A stretch of DNA of 55,584 bases from contig NZ_PVEO01000014.1 in NCBI RefSeq assembly GCF_002973595.1, positions 1 through 55,584 on the forward strand. The letters are read 5' to 3'. Made by a program: the position numbers and the translations under genes. The stretch comes from Jejuia pallidilutea (GTDB lineage Bacteria > Bacteroidota > Bacteroidia > Flavobacteriales > Flavobacteriaceae). The notes beneath the pieces are model-generated. The model was not told where the DNA came from and did not search any database. It worked only from the letters and a program-made list of their open reading frames with translations. Position 1 is the first letter of the stretch. Every line of letters starts with the position of its first letter. Positions 44,663-52,155 of this stretch are shown here, piece after piece.

Positions 44663-44794
44663 GGGCGTTACCTACTTTTTGTGTAACATTAGGTTTAAAA
44701 AGTAAACTAATTGCTGTAAAAAAGTAGGTCGGGCTTTCAGGAGTCGCTCCCTCCTACGTCGGGGAGCTTCAACAAATCCTTCAATCCCTAACGC
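44663..44794. repeat. Interspersed repeat, GGGCGTTACC...TCAATCCCTAAC family (long copy)
   Basis: It begins GGGCGTTACC (44663) and ends TCAATCCCTAACGC (44794), whose last bases are inverted relative to the beginning (GCGTTA/TAACGC). Inside, CCTACTTTTT (about 44671-44680) pairs with AAAAAGTAGG (about 44719-44728), and CGGGCTTTC with several CTCC blocks follows. A shorter copy is at 19126-19221. It fills the hemE to EI24 gap. Confidence 0.65.
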
Positions 44795-44797
44795 AAA

Positions 44798-45565
44798 ATG
44801 AAGGTTATGATAAAAAACATCATTTCAGGAATTAAAGCATACTTCGGTGCTTTCAGTTTAATTTCAAAATTAAAACTCTGGACCTATTTTGCTATTCCTA
44901 TGGGTATCAGTTTTATTACTGCCGTTGTCATTTTTGGTTCTGCTTACGGTTTATCAGATAATATTGGTGGTTTTATTGCTAAAATTTGGATTTGGGATTG
45001 GGGTAAAGACACCTTTTCGTCCATTAGTAATTTTATAGGCGGACTTATTATTATAGTTATCGGTCTTATCCTGTTTAAACACATCATAATGGCACTATCA
45101 GCACCATTCATGAGTCCTGTTTCAGAAAAAATAGAAGCGTATTTTACAGGCAATCCACCACATTCTCATAGAAACACCACTTTTTTGCAGCAATTGGTTC
45201 GGGGTATAAAAATTAATGGTAGGAATTTATTCATGGAGTTACTACTAACAATACCTATTCTACTTTTAAAACTCATTCCAGTTGTTAATATATTTTCAAC
45301 CATTTTGTTATTTATGGTGCAAGCCTATTATGCAGGTTTTGGTAATATGGATTATACGTTAGAACGCCACTATCAATACAAAGAAAGTCTACAATTTGTA
45401 CGCAAACATCGTGGGTTAGCTATTGGTAACGGTATTGTGTTTATTCTGTTTTTATTAATTCCAGTAATTGGTGTTATTTTAGTGTTGCCATTATCGGTAA
45501 CCGCAGCTTCAACTAGAACGGTAGAAGCGCTTCAACTTAAAAACAAACCTGTGCATGCAGCTTAA
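44798..45565 (+). CDS. EI24/CysZ-like membrane protein
   Basis: This 255-residue membrane protein has four or more helices (about residues 28-50, 72-95, 145-170 and 205-235) and the EI24 domain look. The family includes CysZ (sulfate uptake) and etoposide-induced 2.4-like proteins. A haem-related role is unproven. The first ATG immediately follows a repeat; a second ATG at 44807 is equally plausible. It overlaps the next gene by 11 bases. Confidence 0.75.
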   Translation: MKVMIKNIISGIKAYFGAFSLISKLKLWTYFAIPMGISFITAVVIFGSAYGLSDNIGGFIAKIWIWDWGKDTFSSISNFIGGLIIIVIGLILFKHIIMALSAPFMSPVSEKIEAYFTGNPPHSHRNTTFLQQLVRGIKINGRNLFMELLLTIPILLLKLIPVVNIFSTILLFMVQAYYAGFGNMDYTLERHYQYKESLQFVRKHRGLAIGNGIVFILFLLIPVIGVILVLPLSVTAASTRTVEALQLKNKPVHAA

Positions 45566-46097
45566 TTTTGGTTCATATTCTATTGTCCCAATACACCCAA
45601 AAGACGCATGGAACATCTGTAACTTTGCTGTAGCCAATGAAAATCGATTAAAACGTTATTTCCCAAAAACATTAGAACAAAATTTAACCCCTGATTTATC
45701 TAATATTTTCGTTGAAAAAAAGGTAAAACAATTTGAATTAAAAGAAGAGTTTTTATTCACTTTAAGAGAAAACAAATCTAATAAATTGGTTGGTTTAATT
45801 TACATAAAGGAGCTAGATTGGACTAAAAAACAAGGCGAATTTGCCTATTGTATTGATTATAATGTTGAAGGCAAAGGCATCATGACGGAAGCTATTCAGC
45901 AACTATCAGAATATGCTTTTAAAAATTTAGGCATAGAAACACTTCAAATTATTGTACACAAAAGTAATATAGGGAGTGTAAAAGTTGCTGATAATTGTAA
46001 TTTCACATATATTAAAACATTAAAAAACGAACATACACCTCCGGGAGAAGAGCCTCTAAACATGGAGTTGTATGAGCTTTATAAAGAGATAGAATAG
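45555..46097 (+). CDS. GNAT family acetyltransferase (RimJ/RimL-like)
   Basis: This 180-residue protein has the GNAT fold: RENKSNKLVGLIYIKELDW, then FAYCIDYNVEGKGIMTEAI (acetyl-CoA binding segment, about residues 95-113) and a terminal IGSVKVADNCNFTYI, typical of RimJ/RimL-type protein N-acetyltransferases. The substrate is unknown. It sits between EI24 (overlap 11 bases) and hemF (no gap), so it is probably cotranscribed with the haem genes. Confidence 0.88.
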   Translation: MQLNFGSYSIVPIHPKDAWNICNFAVANENRLKRYFPKTLEQNLTPDLSNIFVEKKVKQFELKEEFLFTLRENKSNKLVGLIYIKELDWTKKQGEFAYCIDYNVEGKGIMTEAIQQLSEYAFKNLGIETLQIIVHKSNIGSVKVADNCNFTYIKTLKNEHTPPGEEPLNMELYELYKEIE

Positions 46098-47000
46098 ATG
46101 AAAGATACATTTTACAAATACATCCAAAACCTGCAAGACCGTATTACTGCTAAACTGGAAGCCATTGATGGAAAAGCCAAGTTTCAACAAGATATTTGGA
46201 AACGACCAGAAGGTGGCGGCGGACGCACCCGAGTTATTGAAAACGGTAACGTTTTTGAAAAAGGGGGCGTAAATATTTCTGGTGTTCATGGTAAATTGCC
46301 TGAATCTATGCAAACCTATTTTAAAGTGGGCGATGTCGATTTTTTTGCCTGTGGACTGAGTTTGGTGTTGCATCCAAAAAACCCAATGGTGCCAACCGTT
46401 CATGCCAATTGGCGGTACTTTGAAATGTATAACGACAATGGAAATATTATTGATAGTTGGTTTGGTGGCGGACAAGATTTAACGCCCTATTACCTGTTTG
46501 AAGAAGACGCAAAACACTTTCATCAAACCTGTAAAACTGCTTGCGACAAACATAATCCTGAGTTTTATCCAACTTACAAAAAACGTTGTGATGAGTACTT
46601 TTACAACGCACATAGAAACGAAGGCAGAGGCATAGGCGGACTGTTTTTCGATTATTGTAAAGCTTCAGAAACCATGACCATGGAAAATTGGTATAACTTT
46701 GTAACCGAAGTAGGCGATAGTTTCTTGGAAGCTTACGTGCCTATTGTTGAAAAGCGTAAAAATTTACCATACACAGAAACACAACGTAATTGGCAAGAAA
46801 TCCGTCGTGGACGCTACGTTGAATTTAATTTAGTGCATGATAAAGGCACACTTTTCGGACTAAAAACAAACGGACGTATTGAAAGTATTTTAATGAGTTT
46901 ACCACCGCATGTGCAATGGGTGTACGATCATCATCCAGAAGCTGGAAGCGACGAAGAAAAATTAATTAACGTTTTGCAAAATCCTGTAGATTGGGTTTAA
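46098..47000 (+). CDS. hemF: Oxygen-dependent coproporphyrinogen III oxidase
   Basis: HemF performs the O2-dependent oxidative decarboxylation of coproporphyrinogen III to protoporphyrinogen IX. The 300-residue protein has the signature segments VHANWRYFEMY, WFGGGQDLTPYYLF (about residues 118-131) and RRGRYVEFNLVHDKGTLFGL (about 233-252). The haem pathway here is thus the aerobic branch. It starts immediately after the GNAT stop. The 79-base gap before hemB is filled by a palindrome. Confidence 0.97.
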   Translation: MKDTFYKYIQNLQDRITAKLEAIDGKAKFQQDIWKRPEGGGGRTRVIENGNVFEKGGVNISGVHGKLPESMQTYFKVGDVDFFACGLSLVLHPKNPMVPTVHANWRYFEMYNDNGNIIDSWFGGGQDLTPYYLFEEDAKHFHQTCKTACDKHNPEFYPTYKKRCDEYFYNAHRNEGRGIGGLFFDYCKASETMTMENWYNFVTEVGDSFLEAYVPIVEKRKNLPYTETQRNWQEIRRGRYVEFNLVHDKGTLFGLKTNGRIESILMSLPPHVQWVYDHHPEAGSDEEKLINVLQNPVDWV

Positions 47001-47004
47001 CTTT

Positions 47005-47066
47005 GTCATTCAGAACGAAGTGAAGAATCTCAGAATCCTAGATTCTTCGTTTTACTCAGAATAACA
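47005..47066. repeat. GTCATTC...GAATAACA palindromic repeat
   Basis: GTCATTCAGAACGAAGTGAAG at the left pairs imperfectly with CTTCGTTTTACTCAGAATAAC at the right; a central AGATTCTT-type stem completes a long hairpin. Elements of this type are common in flavobacterial intergenic regions. It lies between hemF and hemB and could act as an attenuator or processing site. Confidence 0.6.
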
Positions 47067-47079
47067 TAAAATAATAACT

Positions 47080-48069
47080 ATGTTCCCATTAAGAAGAAAT
47101 AGAAGATTAAGAACCAACGAAGCCATTCGCTCCCTAGTTCGTGAAACTATAATATCGCCAAACGACTTTTTAGTACCGCTTTTTGTGGTTGAAGGTAAAG
47201 GCATTAAAGATGAAATTCCATCAATGCCCAACTACTTTCGTTACAGTTTAGATTTATTGGAAGGTGAGGTAAAAGAACTTTGGAAATTAGGTTTAAAATC
47301 GGTATTACTTTTTGTGAAAGTACCCGATAATTTAAAAGATAATAAAGGTGCTGAAGCTTTAAATCCCAACGGCTTAATGCAGCGCGCTATTAAAACCGTA
47401 AAAAATGCATGCCCTGATATGTTGGTGATGACGGATGTAGCACTCGACCCTTATTCAGCTTATGGACATGATGGTATTGTTGAAAACGGACAAATCAATA
47501 ACGATAAAACTGCTGGGTTTTTAGCAGAAATGAGTGTTTCGCACGCCCAAGCTGGCGCCAATTTTGTTGCACCAAGTGATATGATGGATGGGCGAATTTT
47601 AACCATTCGTGAGGCTTTAGAAGATGAAGGCTTTATTAATACAGGAATTATGAGTTACTCTGCAAAATATGCTTCGGCGTTTTACGGGCCTTTTCGCGAT
47701 GCACTAGACTCTGCACCTGTGGATTTGGTAGATATTCCGAAAGACAAAAAAACCTATCAAATGGATTATGGCAACCGTTTAGAAGCTATTAAGGAAACCG
47801 AAATGGATATTATTGAAGGTGCAGATATTGTTATGGTAAAACCAGGTTTGTGCTACTTAGATATTGTACGTGATATTAAAAACGAAATTGATGTACCCGT
47901 GGCTGTTTATCAAGTTTCTGGCGAATATGCCATGTTAAAAGCTGCTGCTGAAAAAGGATGGCTAGACCATGATGCTGTAATGATGGAGCAAGTTACCGCC
48001 ATAAAACGTGCTGGCGCAGATATTATAGCAAGTTATTTTGCCAAAGATGTTGTAAAATTGATTTCGTAA
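47080..48069 (+). CDS. hemB: Delta-aminolevulinic acid dehydratase (porphobilinogen synthase)
   Basis: HemB condenses two delta-aminolevulinate molecules to porphobilinogen. The 329-residue protein has the catalytic lysines in SYSAKYAS (near residue 199) and VMVKPG (near 251). In the metal-site region (119-132) it reads TDVALDPYSAYGHDG, where zinc enzymes have three Cys (DVxLCxYxxHGHCG). Asp replacement suggests the magnesium or metal-independent type, as in several other bacteria. It closes the haem cluster. Separate from it by 26 bases lies the CNNM gene. Confidence 0.96.
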   Translation: MFPLRRNRRLRTNEAIRSLVRETIISPNDFLVPLFVVEGKGIKDEIPSMPNYFRYSLDLLEGEVKELWKLGLKSVLLFVKVPDNLKDNKGAEALNPNGLMQRAIKTVKNACPDMLVMTDVALDPYSAYGHDGIVENGQINNDKTAGFLAEMSVSHAQAGANFVAPSDMMDGRILTIREALEDEGFINTGIMSYSAKYASAFYGPFRDALDSAPVDLVDIPKDKKTYQMDYGNRLEAIKETEMDIIEGADIVMVKPGLCYLDIVRDIKNEIDVPVAVYQVSGEYAMLKAAAEKGWLDHDAVMMEQVTAIKRAGADIIASYFAKDVVKLIS

Positions 48070-48095
48070 ATTAGCCATCAACTAAAACCTATGCA

Positions 48096-49181
48096 ATGAA
48101 CGCACTAATTTTTTGGGCAACCATTTCTATATTCTTTTCATTTTTATGCTCAGTTCTCGAAGCTGTTTTGCTTAGTGTTACCCCAACTTTTATTAATGTA
48201 AAAAAACAGGAAGGAAAAGACTATGCTTTAACGTTGGAAAAACTAAAAAGAGATGTAGATAAACCTCTTATTGCTATACTTACACTAAACACCATTGCGC
48301 ACACTCTAGGTGCGATGATGGTAGGTATTGAAGCTGAAAATTTACCATATAAAATAGAACTTTGGGGCATAAACACTGTTGGTATTGTGTCTGCTATAAT
48401 GACGTTTTTAATTCTTGTAGCTTCAGAAATTATCCCTAAAACTATTGGCGCAACCTACTGGGAGGCACTTGCTAATTTTGCCTCTAAAGCGCTTACCGTT
48501 TTAATATTTCCTTTAAAATGGACAGGTATTTTATGGCTATTGCAATTAACTACAAAATTAATTGGAGGTAAGGGCCACGGTAGTGTATTAACCAGAGAAG
48601 GGTTTGTTGCCATGACTGAAGTAGCGCACGAGGAAGGGGTATTTCAAGAAAACGAAAGCAAAATCATTAAAAACCTTTTAAACTTCAAAGAGATTTTTGC
48701 CAAAGATGTTATGACGCCAAGAACGGTAATGAAAACTGAAGATGAAACCAATACTGTTAAAGATTTTTTCAATAAAAATTTAAACATTCGCTTTTCTAGA
48801 ATTCCTGTTTATACAGACGAAACCGATAATATTACAGGCCTTGTGCTAAAAGATGAAATTTTTAAAGAAATGGCGCTAGGTAATAAAACTACAACACTGG
48901 CAGAACTAAAGCGCGATATTATTGTGGTGAACAGAAATTTACCAATACCAACCCTTTTTGAAAAGCTTATTGAGAGTAGAAACCACATGGCATTGGTGGT
49001 AGACGAATATGGTTCTGTAAGCGGTTTGGTAACTATGGAAGATGTTATTGAAACGCTTCTTGGTCTCGAAATAATGGACGAAAGTGATAATGTTTCAGAC
49101 TTACAAAGTCTTGCTAGAAAAAGTTGGGAAGCGCGTGCAAAAAAACTAGGTATATTAGGTGAGGATAAACCCGAAAAATAA
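48096..49181 (+). CDS. CNNM (DUF21) and CBS-pair membrane protein, cation transporter-like
   Basis: This 361-residue protein has a DUF21/CNNM membrane domain (about residues 1-165, beginning FWATISIFFSFLCSVLEAVLLSVTPTF) and a CBS pair (about 205-330, with VMTPRTVM and VVDEYGSVSGLVTMEDVIETLLG). The family (CorC/HlyC, MpfA, CNNM) functions in magnesium or other cation efflux. The small C-terminal CorC domain appears to be absent. The stop overlaps the ogt start (TAATG). Confidence 0.9.
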   Translation: MNALIFWATISIFFSFLCSVLEAVLLSVTPTFINVKKQEGKDYALTLEKLKRDVDKPLIAILTLNTIAHTLGAMMVGIEAENLPYKIELWGINTVGIVSAIMTFLILVASEIIPKTIGATYWEALANFASKALTVLIFPLKWTGILWLLQLTTKLIGGKGHGSVLTREGFVAMTEVAHEEGVFQENESKIIKNLLNFKEIFAKDVMTPRTVMKTEDETNTVKDFFNKNLNIRFSRIPVYTDETDNITGLVLKDEIFKEMALGNKTTTLAELKRDIIVVNRNLPIPTLFEKLIESRNHMALVVDEYGSVSGLVTMEDVIETLLGLEIMDESDNVSDLQSLARKSWEARAKKLGILGEDKPEK

Positions 49182-49654
49182 TGGAAACTTGCATTATTAA
49201 TTCGCCTTTGGGTTTTACTAAAATTGTTGGTAATATTGATGGAGTAGCCTCTATTTCAGTATTAAATTCCAAAGAAAGAATTAGTGATATTATCCCAGAA
49301 ATACTGGAAGATTGTGTTATACAACTAAAGGAGTATTTTGAAGGCTCTCGAAAAGAATTTCAATTAAGATTAAACCCTAAAGGCACCGATTTTCAAAAGA
49401 AAATTTGGAAACTACTTCAAGACATTCCCTATGGAAAAACCACCTCTTATTTAGAACTCTCTAAGCAATATGGCGATGTAAAAGCAATACGTGCTGTAGC
49501 CAATGCTAATGGTAAAAACCCGCTCTGGATAATTGTTCCTTGCCATCGTGTTGTTGGTAGCAATGGTAATTTAACAGGTTATGCGGGAGGATTACATCGT
49601 AAAAAATGGCTTTTAGAGCACGAAAGCCCATTTAAACAACAATCATTATTCTAA
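49181..49654 (+). CDS. ogt: Methylated-DNA-protein cysteine S-methyltransferase
   Basis: This repairs O6-alkylguanine by transferring the alkyl group to a cysteine. The 157-residue length fits Ogt without an Ada domain. The acceptor Cys121 lies in the signature IVPCHRVVGSNG, and the helix-turn-helix region YGKTTSYLELSKQYGD with the Arg finger RAVANAN precedes it. Start and stop codons overlap the flanking genes by one base, so three genes are translated together. Confidence 0.95.
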   Translation: METCIINSPLGFTKIVGNIDGVASISVLNSKERISDIIPEILEDCVIQLKEYFEGSRKEFQLRLNPKGTDFQKKIWKLLQDIPYGKTTSYLELSKQYGDVKAIRAVANANGKNPLWIIVPCHRVVGSNGNLTGYAGGLHRKKWLLEHESPFKQQSLF

Positions 49655-50166
49655 TGTATAGAACCATCGCAAACATAGCCAAACGCTTTTTTACCGATGC
49701 GCAAATTTATAAATATGGCTTTAATTGGTCGCCTATGTACAAACGTTCCACAGGCAAAATAATTGAAGTCTCTGATGATTTACACTACGTAAAAATTAAA
49801 ATTCCTTTAAGTTGGAAAAACAGAAATTACGTAGGCTCTATGTTTGGTGGTAGTATGCTTTCTGCTACAGATCCTATATACATGATTCAGCTAATAAATA
49901 TTTTAGGCGATGCCTATGTGGTTTGGGATAAGGCCGCCACTATTAAGTACCGCAGACCTGCAACTTCTACTGTGTATTGTGAATTTGTATTTACTACTGA
50001 AGAAATTCGCCAAATAAAACTTAACATATCTAAAAAGGGAGAAATAGATATTATAAAAAATCCAAACATTATTACCAAAGATGGTACCGTTATTGCCAAA
50101 TTAAGCAAAACTATTTACGTTGCAGACAAGACTTTTTATAAAGAAAAAAGAAAATTAAATACGTAG
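49654..50166 (+). CDS. DUF4442 hot-dog-fold protein
   Basis: This 170-residue protein belongs to the DUF4442 family (acyl-CoA thioesterase-like hot-dog fold), shown by YVGSMFGGSMLSATDPIYMIQLIN (about residues 60-85) and VWDKAATIKYRRPATSTVYCEF (about 90-112). The role is unproven; some members may hydrolyse acyl-CoA. Its start overlaps the ogt stop. Confidence 0.85.
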   Translation: MYRTIANIAKRFFTDAQIYKYGFNWSPMYKRSTGKIIEVSDDLHYVKIKIPLSWKNRNYVGSMFGGSMLSATDPIYMIQLINILGDAYVVWDKAATIKYRRPATSTVYCEFVFTTEEIRQIKLNISKKGEIDIIKNPNIITKDGTVIAKLSKTIYVADKTFYKEKRKLNT

Positions 50167-50239
50167 CCAAAAACAAAAATCTATTTTCAAAATTAATAAG
50201 AGTTTTCATATCTTTAGATTTCACTTCGAATGTTAAAAA

Positions 50240-51394
50240 ATGAAACTTATAAAAAAACTCTTTAAATGGCTGGTAATACTCATTGGTTTACTAATTATAG
50301 TCTTATACATTACCGATACAGACTACCTTATTAAAGCCGTTAGAACCATTTATTTAAAAGGACACACTACCGCGTATTTAGAAGATTATAAGCATTTTGA
50401 CAATCAAAACATTGAAGTTGGTACACCTCAACCTTGGCCACATCATAAAGATTACAACACTACCAAAGAAACAAAAGAGCTTATTGATGTAAATAATAAA
50501 TGGGGCACTATAGCTTACGTTATTATAAAAAACGATAGTGTTTGGTTTGAAAATTATTACGATGGCTTTAGTGAAAATTCTAAATCCAACTCCTTTTCTA
50601 TGGCAAAAAGTTACGTTTCTGCCATGTTAGGAAAAGCAATTATGCAGGGGTATATTAAAAATTTAGACCAACCCGTGTGTGATTTTTTGCCAGAATTTTG
50701 CGAGGGTAAAGCGGCGAAAATGACTGTGGGCGATTTATCGTCTATGGCATCCGGAACTAATTGGGACGAGGCCTATTATTCACCGCTTTCTATTACAACG
50801 CGTGCTTATTTTGATGACGATTTAGCAAAGGTTGTTTTAGGCCTAAAGGTAATTGAAGAACCAGGACAAGCCTTTAAGTATGCAAGTGGAGACACGCAAC
50901 TATTGGCTATGGTTATTGAAAAAGCAACAGGAAAAAAACTATACAAGTATCTAGAGGAAACCTTTTGGAAACCCTTAGGAAGCGTAAACGAAACACTTTG
51001 GCAAGTAGATAGTGAAGCAGAAGATTTAGTTAAAGCGTATTGCTGTATTGCCAGTAATGCAAAAGATTTTGCACGCTTAGGCAAGTTATACAAAGATCAT
51101 GGGAAATGGAAAGGAAAACAATTGTTAGACTCTACCTTTATTGAAACCTCTATTACACCTCGTTTCCCTGAAAGTCCTGAATATGGTTATGGTTGGTGGT
51201 TATACCATAAAGACGGAAAAGATTTCTTTTTAATGCGTGGGCATTTGGGACAAATGGTAATTGTTAATAGAGCAGACAATCTTATTATTGTAAGATTAGG
51301 ACACAAGCGCGCACCACAAACGCATGCTGGCGAATTTACTGCTGATGTTGGTACTTATATTTCTGAGGCTTATAAAATGATAGGAGATGATTAA
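50240..51394 (+). CDS. Membrane-anchored serine hydrolase, beta-lactamase family
   Basis: This 384-residue protein has one N-terminal membrane helix (about residues 8-27). The catalytic SMAK motif is Ser120 to Lys123 in FSMAKSYVSAML, a tyrosine motif lies near YASGDTQ (about 214-220), and HLGQMV follows near 336, equivalent to the H/K-T-G region. The substrate is unknown (peptidoglycan-type, ester or lactam). Its stop overlaps the exonuclease start by 8 bases. It is only distantly similar to the cassette protein at 932-2278. Confidence 0.88.
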   Translation: MKLIKKLFKWLVILIGLLIIVLYITDTDYLIKAVRTIYLKGHTTAYLEDYKHFDNQNIEVGTPQPWPHHKDYNTTKETKELIDVNNKWGTIAYVIIKNDSVWFENYYDGFSENSKSNSFSMAKSYVSAMLGKAIMQGYIKNLDQPVCDFLPEFCEGKAAKMTVGDLSSMASGTNWDEAYYSPLSITTRAYFDDDLAKVVLGLKVIEEPGQAFKYASGDTQLLAMVIEKATGKKLYKYLEETFWKPLGSVNETLWQVDSEAEDLVKAYCCIASNAKDFARLGKLYKDHGKWKGKQLLDSTFIETSITPRFPESPEYGYGWWLYHKDGKDFFLMRGHLGQMVIVNRADNLIIVRLGHKRAPQTHAGEFTADVGTYISEAYKMIGDD

Positions 51395-52100
51395 AAGACT
51401 AGATTTAGAGCATATACTGTTTCTGGACATTGAAACCGTACCAGAAACTCAGCACTTTTCAGATTTAGATAAAACAAAACAAGCGCTTTGGGAAAACAAA
51501 TCGCAATACCAAAGAAAGGACGAGTTTACCGCAGAAGAATTCTATAATCGTGCTGGTATTTGGGCAGAATTTGGTAAAATTGTTTGTATTTCTGTAGGCT
51601 ATTTTAACTTTCAAGGGCAACGACGTGTATTTAGGGTTACCTCGTTTTATGGCGATGAAGTTACCATATTAAAAGACTTCAAAAATTTATTATTTACGCA
51701 TTTTAATCAAAATAAACACCTACTCTGTGCCCATAACGGTAAGGAATTCGACTTTCCATACATAGCGCGCCGTATGATTATAAATAATATAGAACTGCCT
51801 TATAAATTAAATCTCTTTGGTAAAAAGCCTTGGGAAGTCCCTCATTTAGATACTCTAGAATTATGGAAATTTGGAGACTATAAAACCTATACTTCCTTAA
51901 AATTATTAACCAATGTTTTAGGTATACCTTCACCAAAAGATGATATTGATGGTAGCGAAGTATATGGTGTTTATTATGAAGAAGGCGATATAGATAGAAT
52001 AATTACCTATTGTGAAAAGGATACTATTGCGGTAGCACAAATTTTCTTGAGATTACGAGGTGACGCATTGTTGAACGATGATGAAATTATTCACGTATAA
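51387..52100 (+). CDS. PolB-like 3'-5' exonuclease
   Basis: This 237-residue protein resembles the exonuclease domain of family B DNA polymerases. The DEDD-type acidic residues are visible as LDIETVP (about residues 14-20), CAHNGKEFDFPYIARRM (about 112-128), LDTLELWKF near 152-160 and the closing YCEKDTIAVAQIF near 212-224 (the D of DEDD). The target (DNA or RNA) is unknown. It ends at a bidirectional terminator. Confidence 0.85.
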   Translation: MIKRLDLEHILFLDIETVPETQHFSDLDKTKQALWENKSQYQRKDEFTAEEFYNRAGIWAEFGKIVCISVGYFNFQGQRRVFRVTSFYGDEVTILKDFKNLLFTHFNQNKHLLCAHNGKEFDFPYIARRMIINNIELPYKLNLFGKKPWEVPHLDTLELWKFGDYKTYTSLKLLTNVLGIPSPKDDIDGSEVYGVYYEEGDIDRIITYCEKDTIAVAQIFLRLRGDALLNDDEIIHV

Positions 52101-52101
52101 A

Positions 52102-52133
52102 AAAACGTCCAAATTTATAAATCTGGACGTTTT
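52102..52133. terminator. Bidirectional terminator
   Basis: AAAACGTCCA (52102-52111) pairs with TGGACGTTTT (52124-52133) around a 12-base loop between two convergent genes. Confidence 0.8.
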
Positions 52134-52155
52134 ATACATGGCTATATGCTATTAA

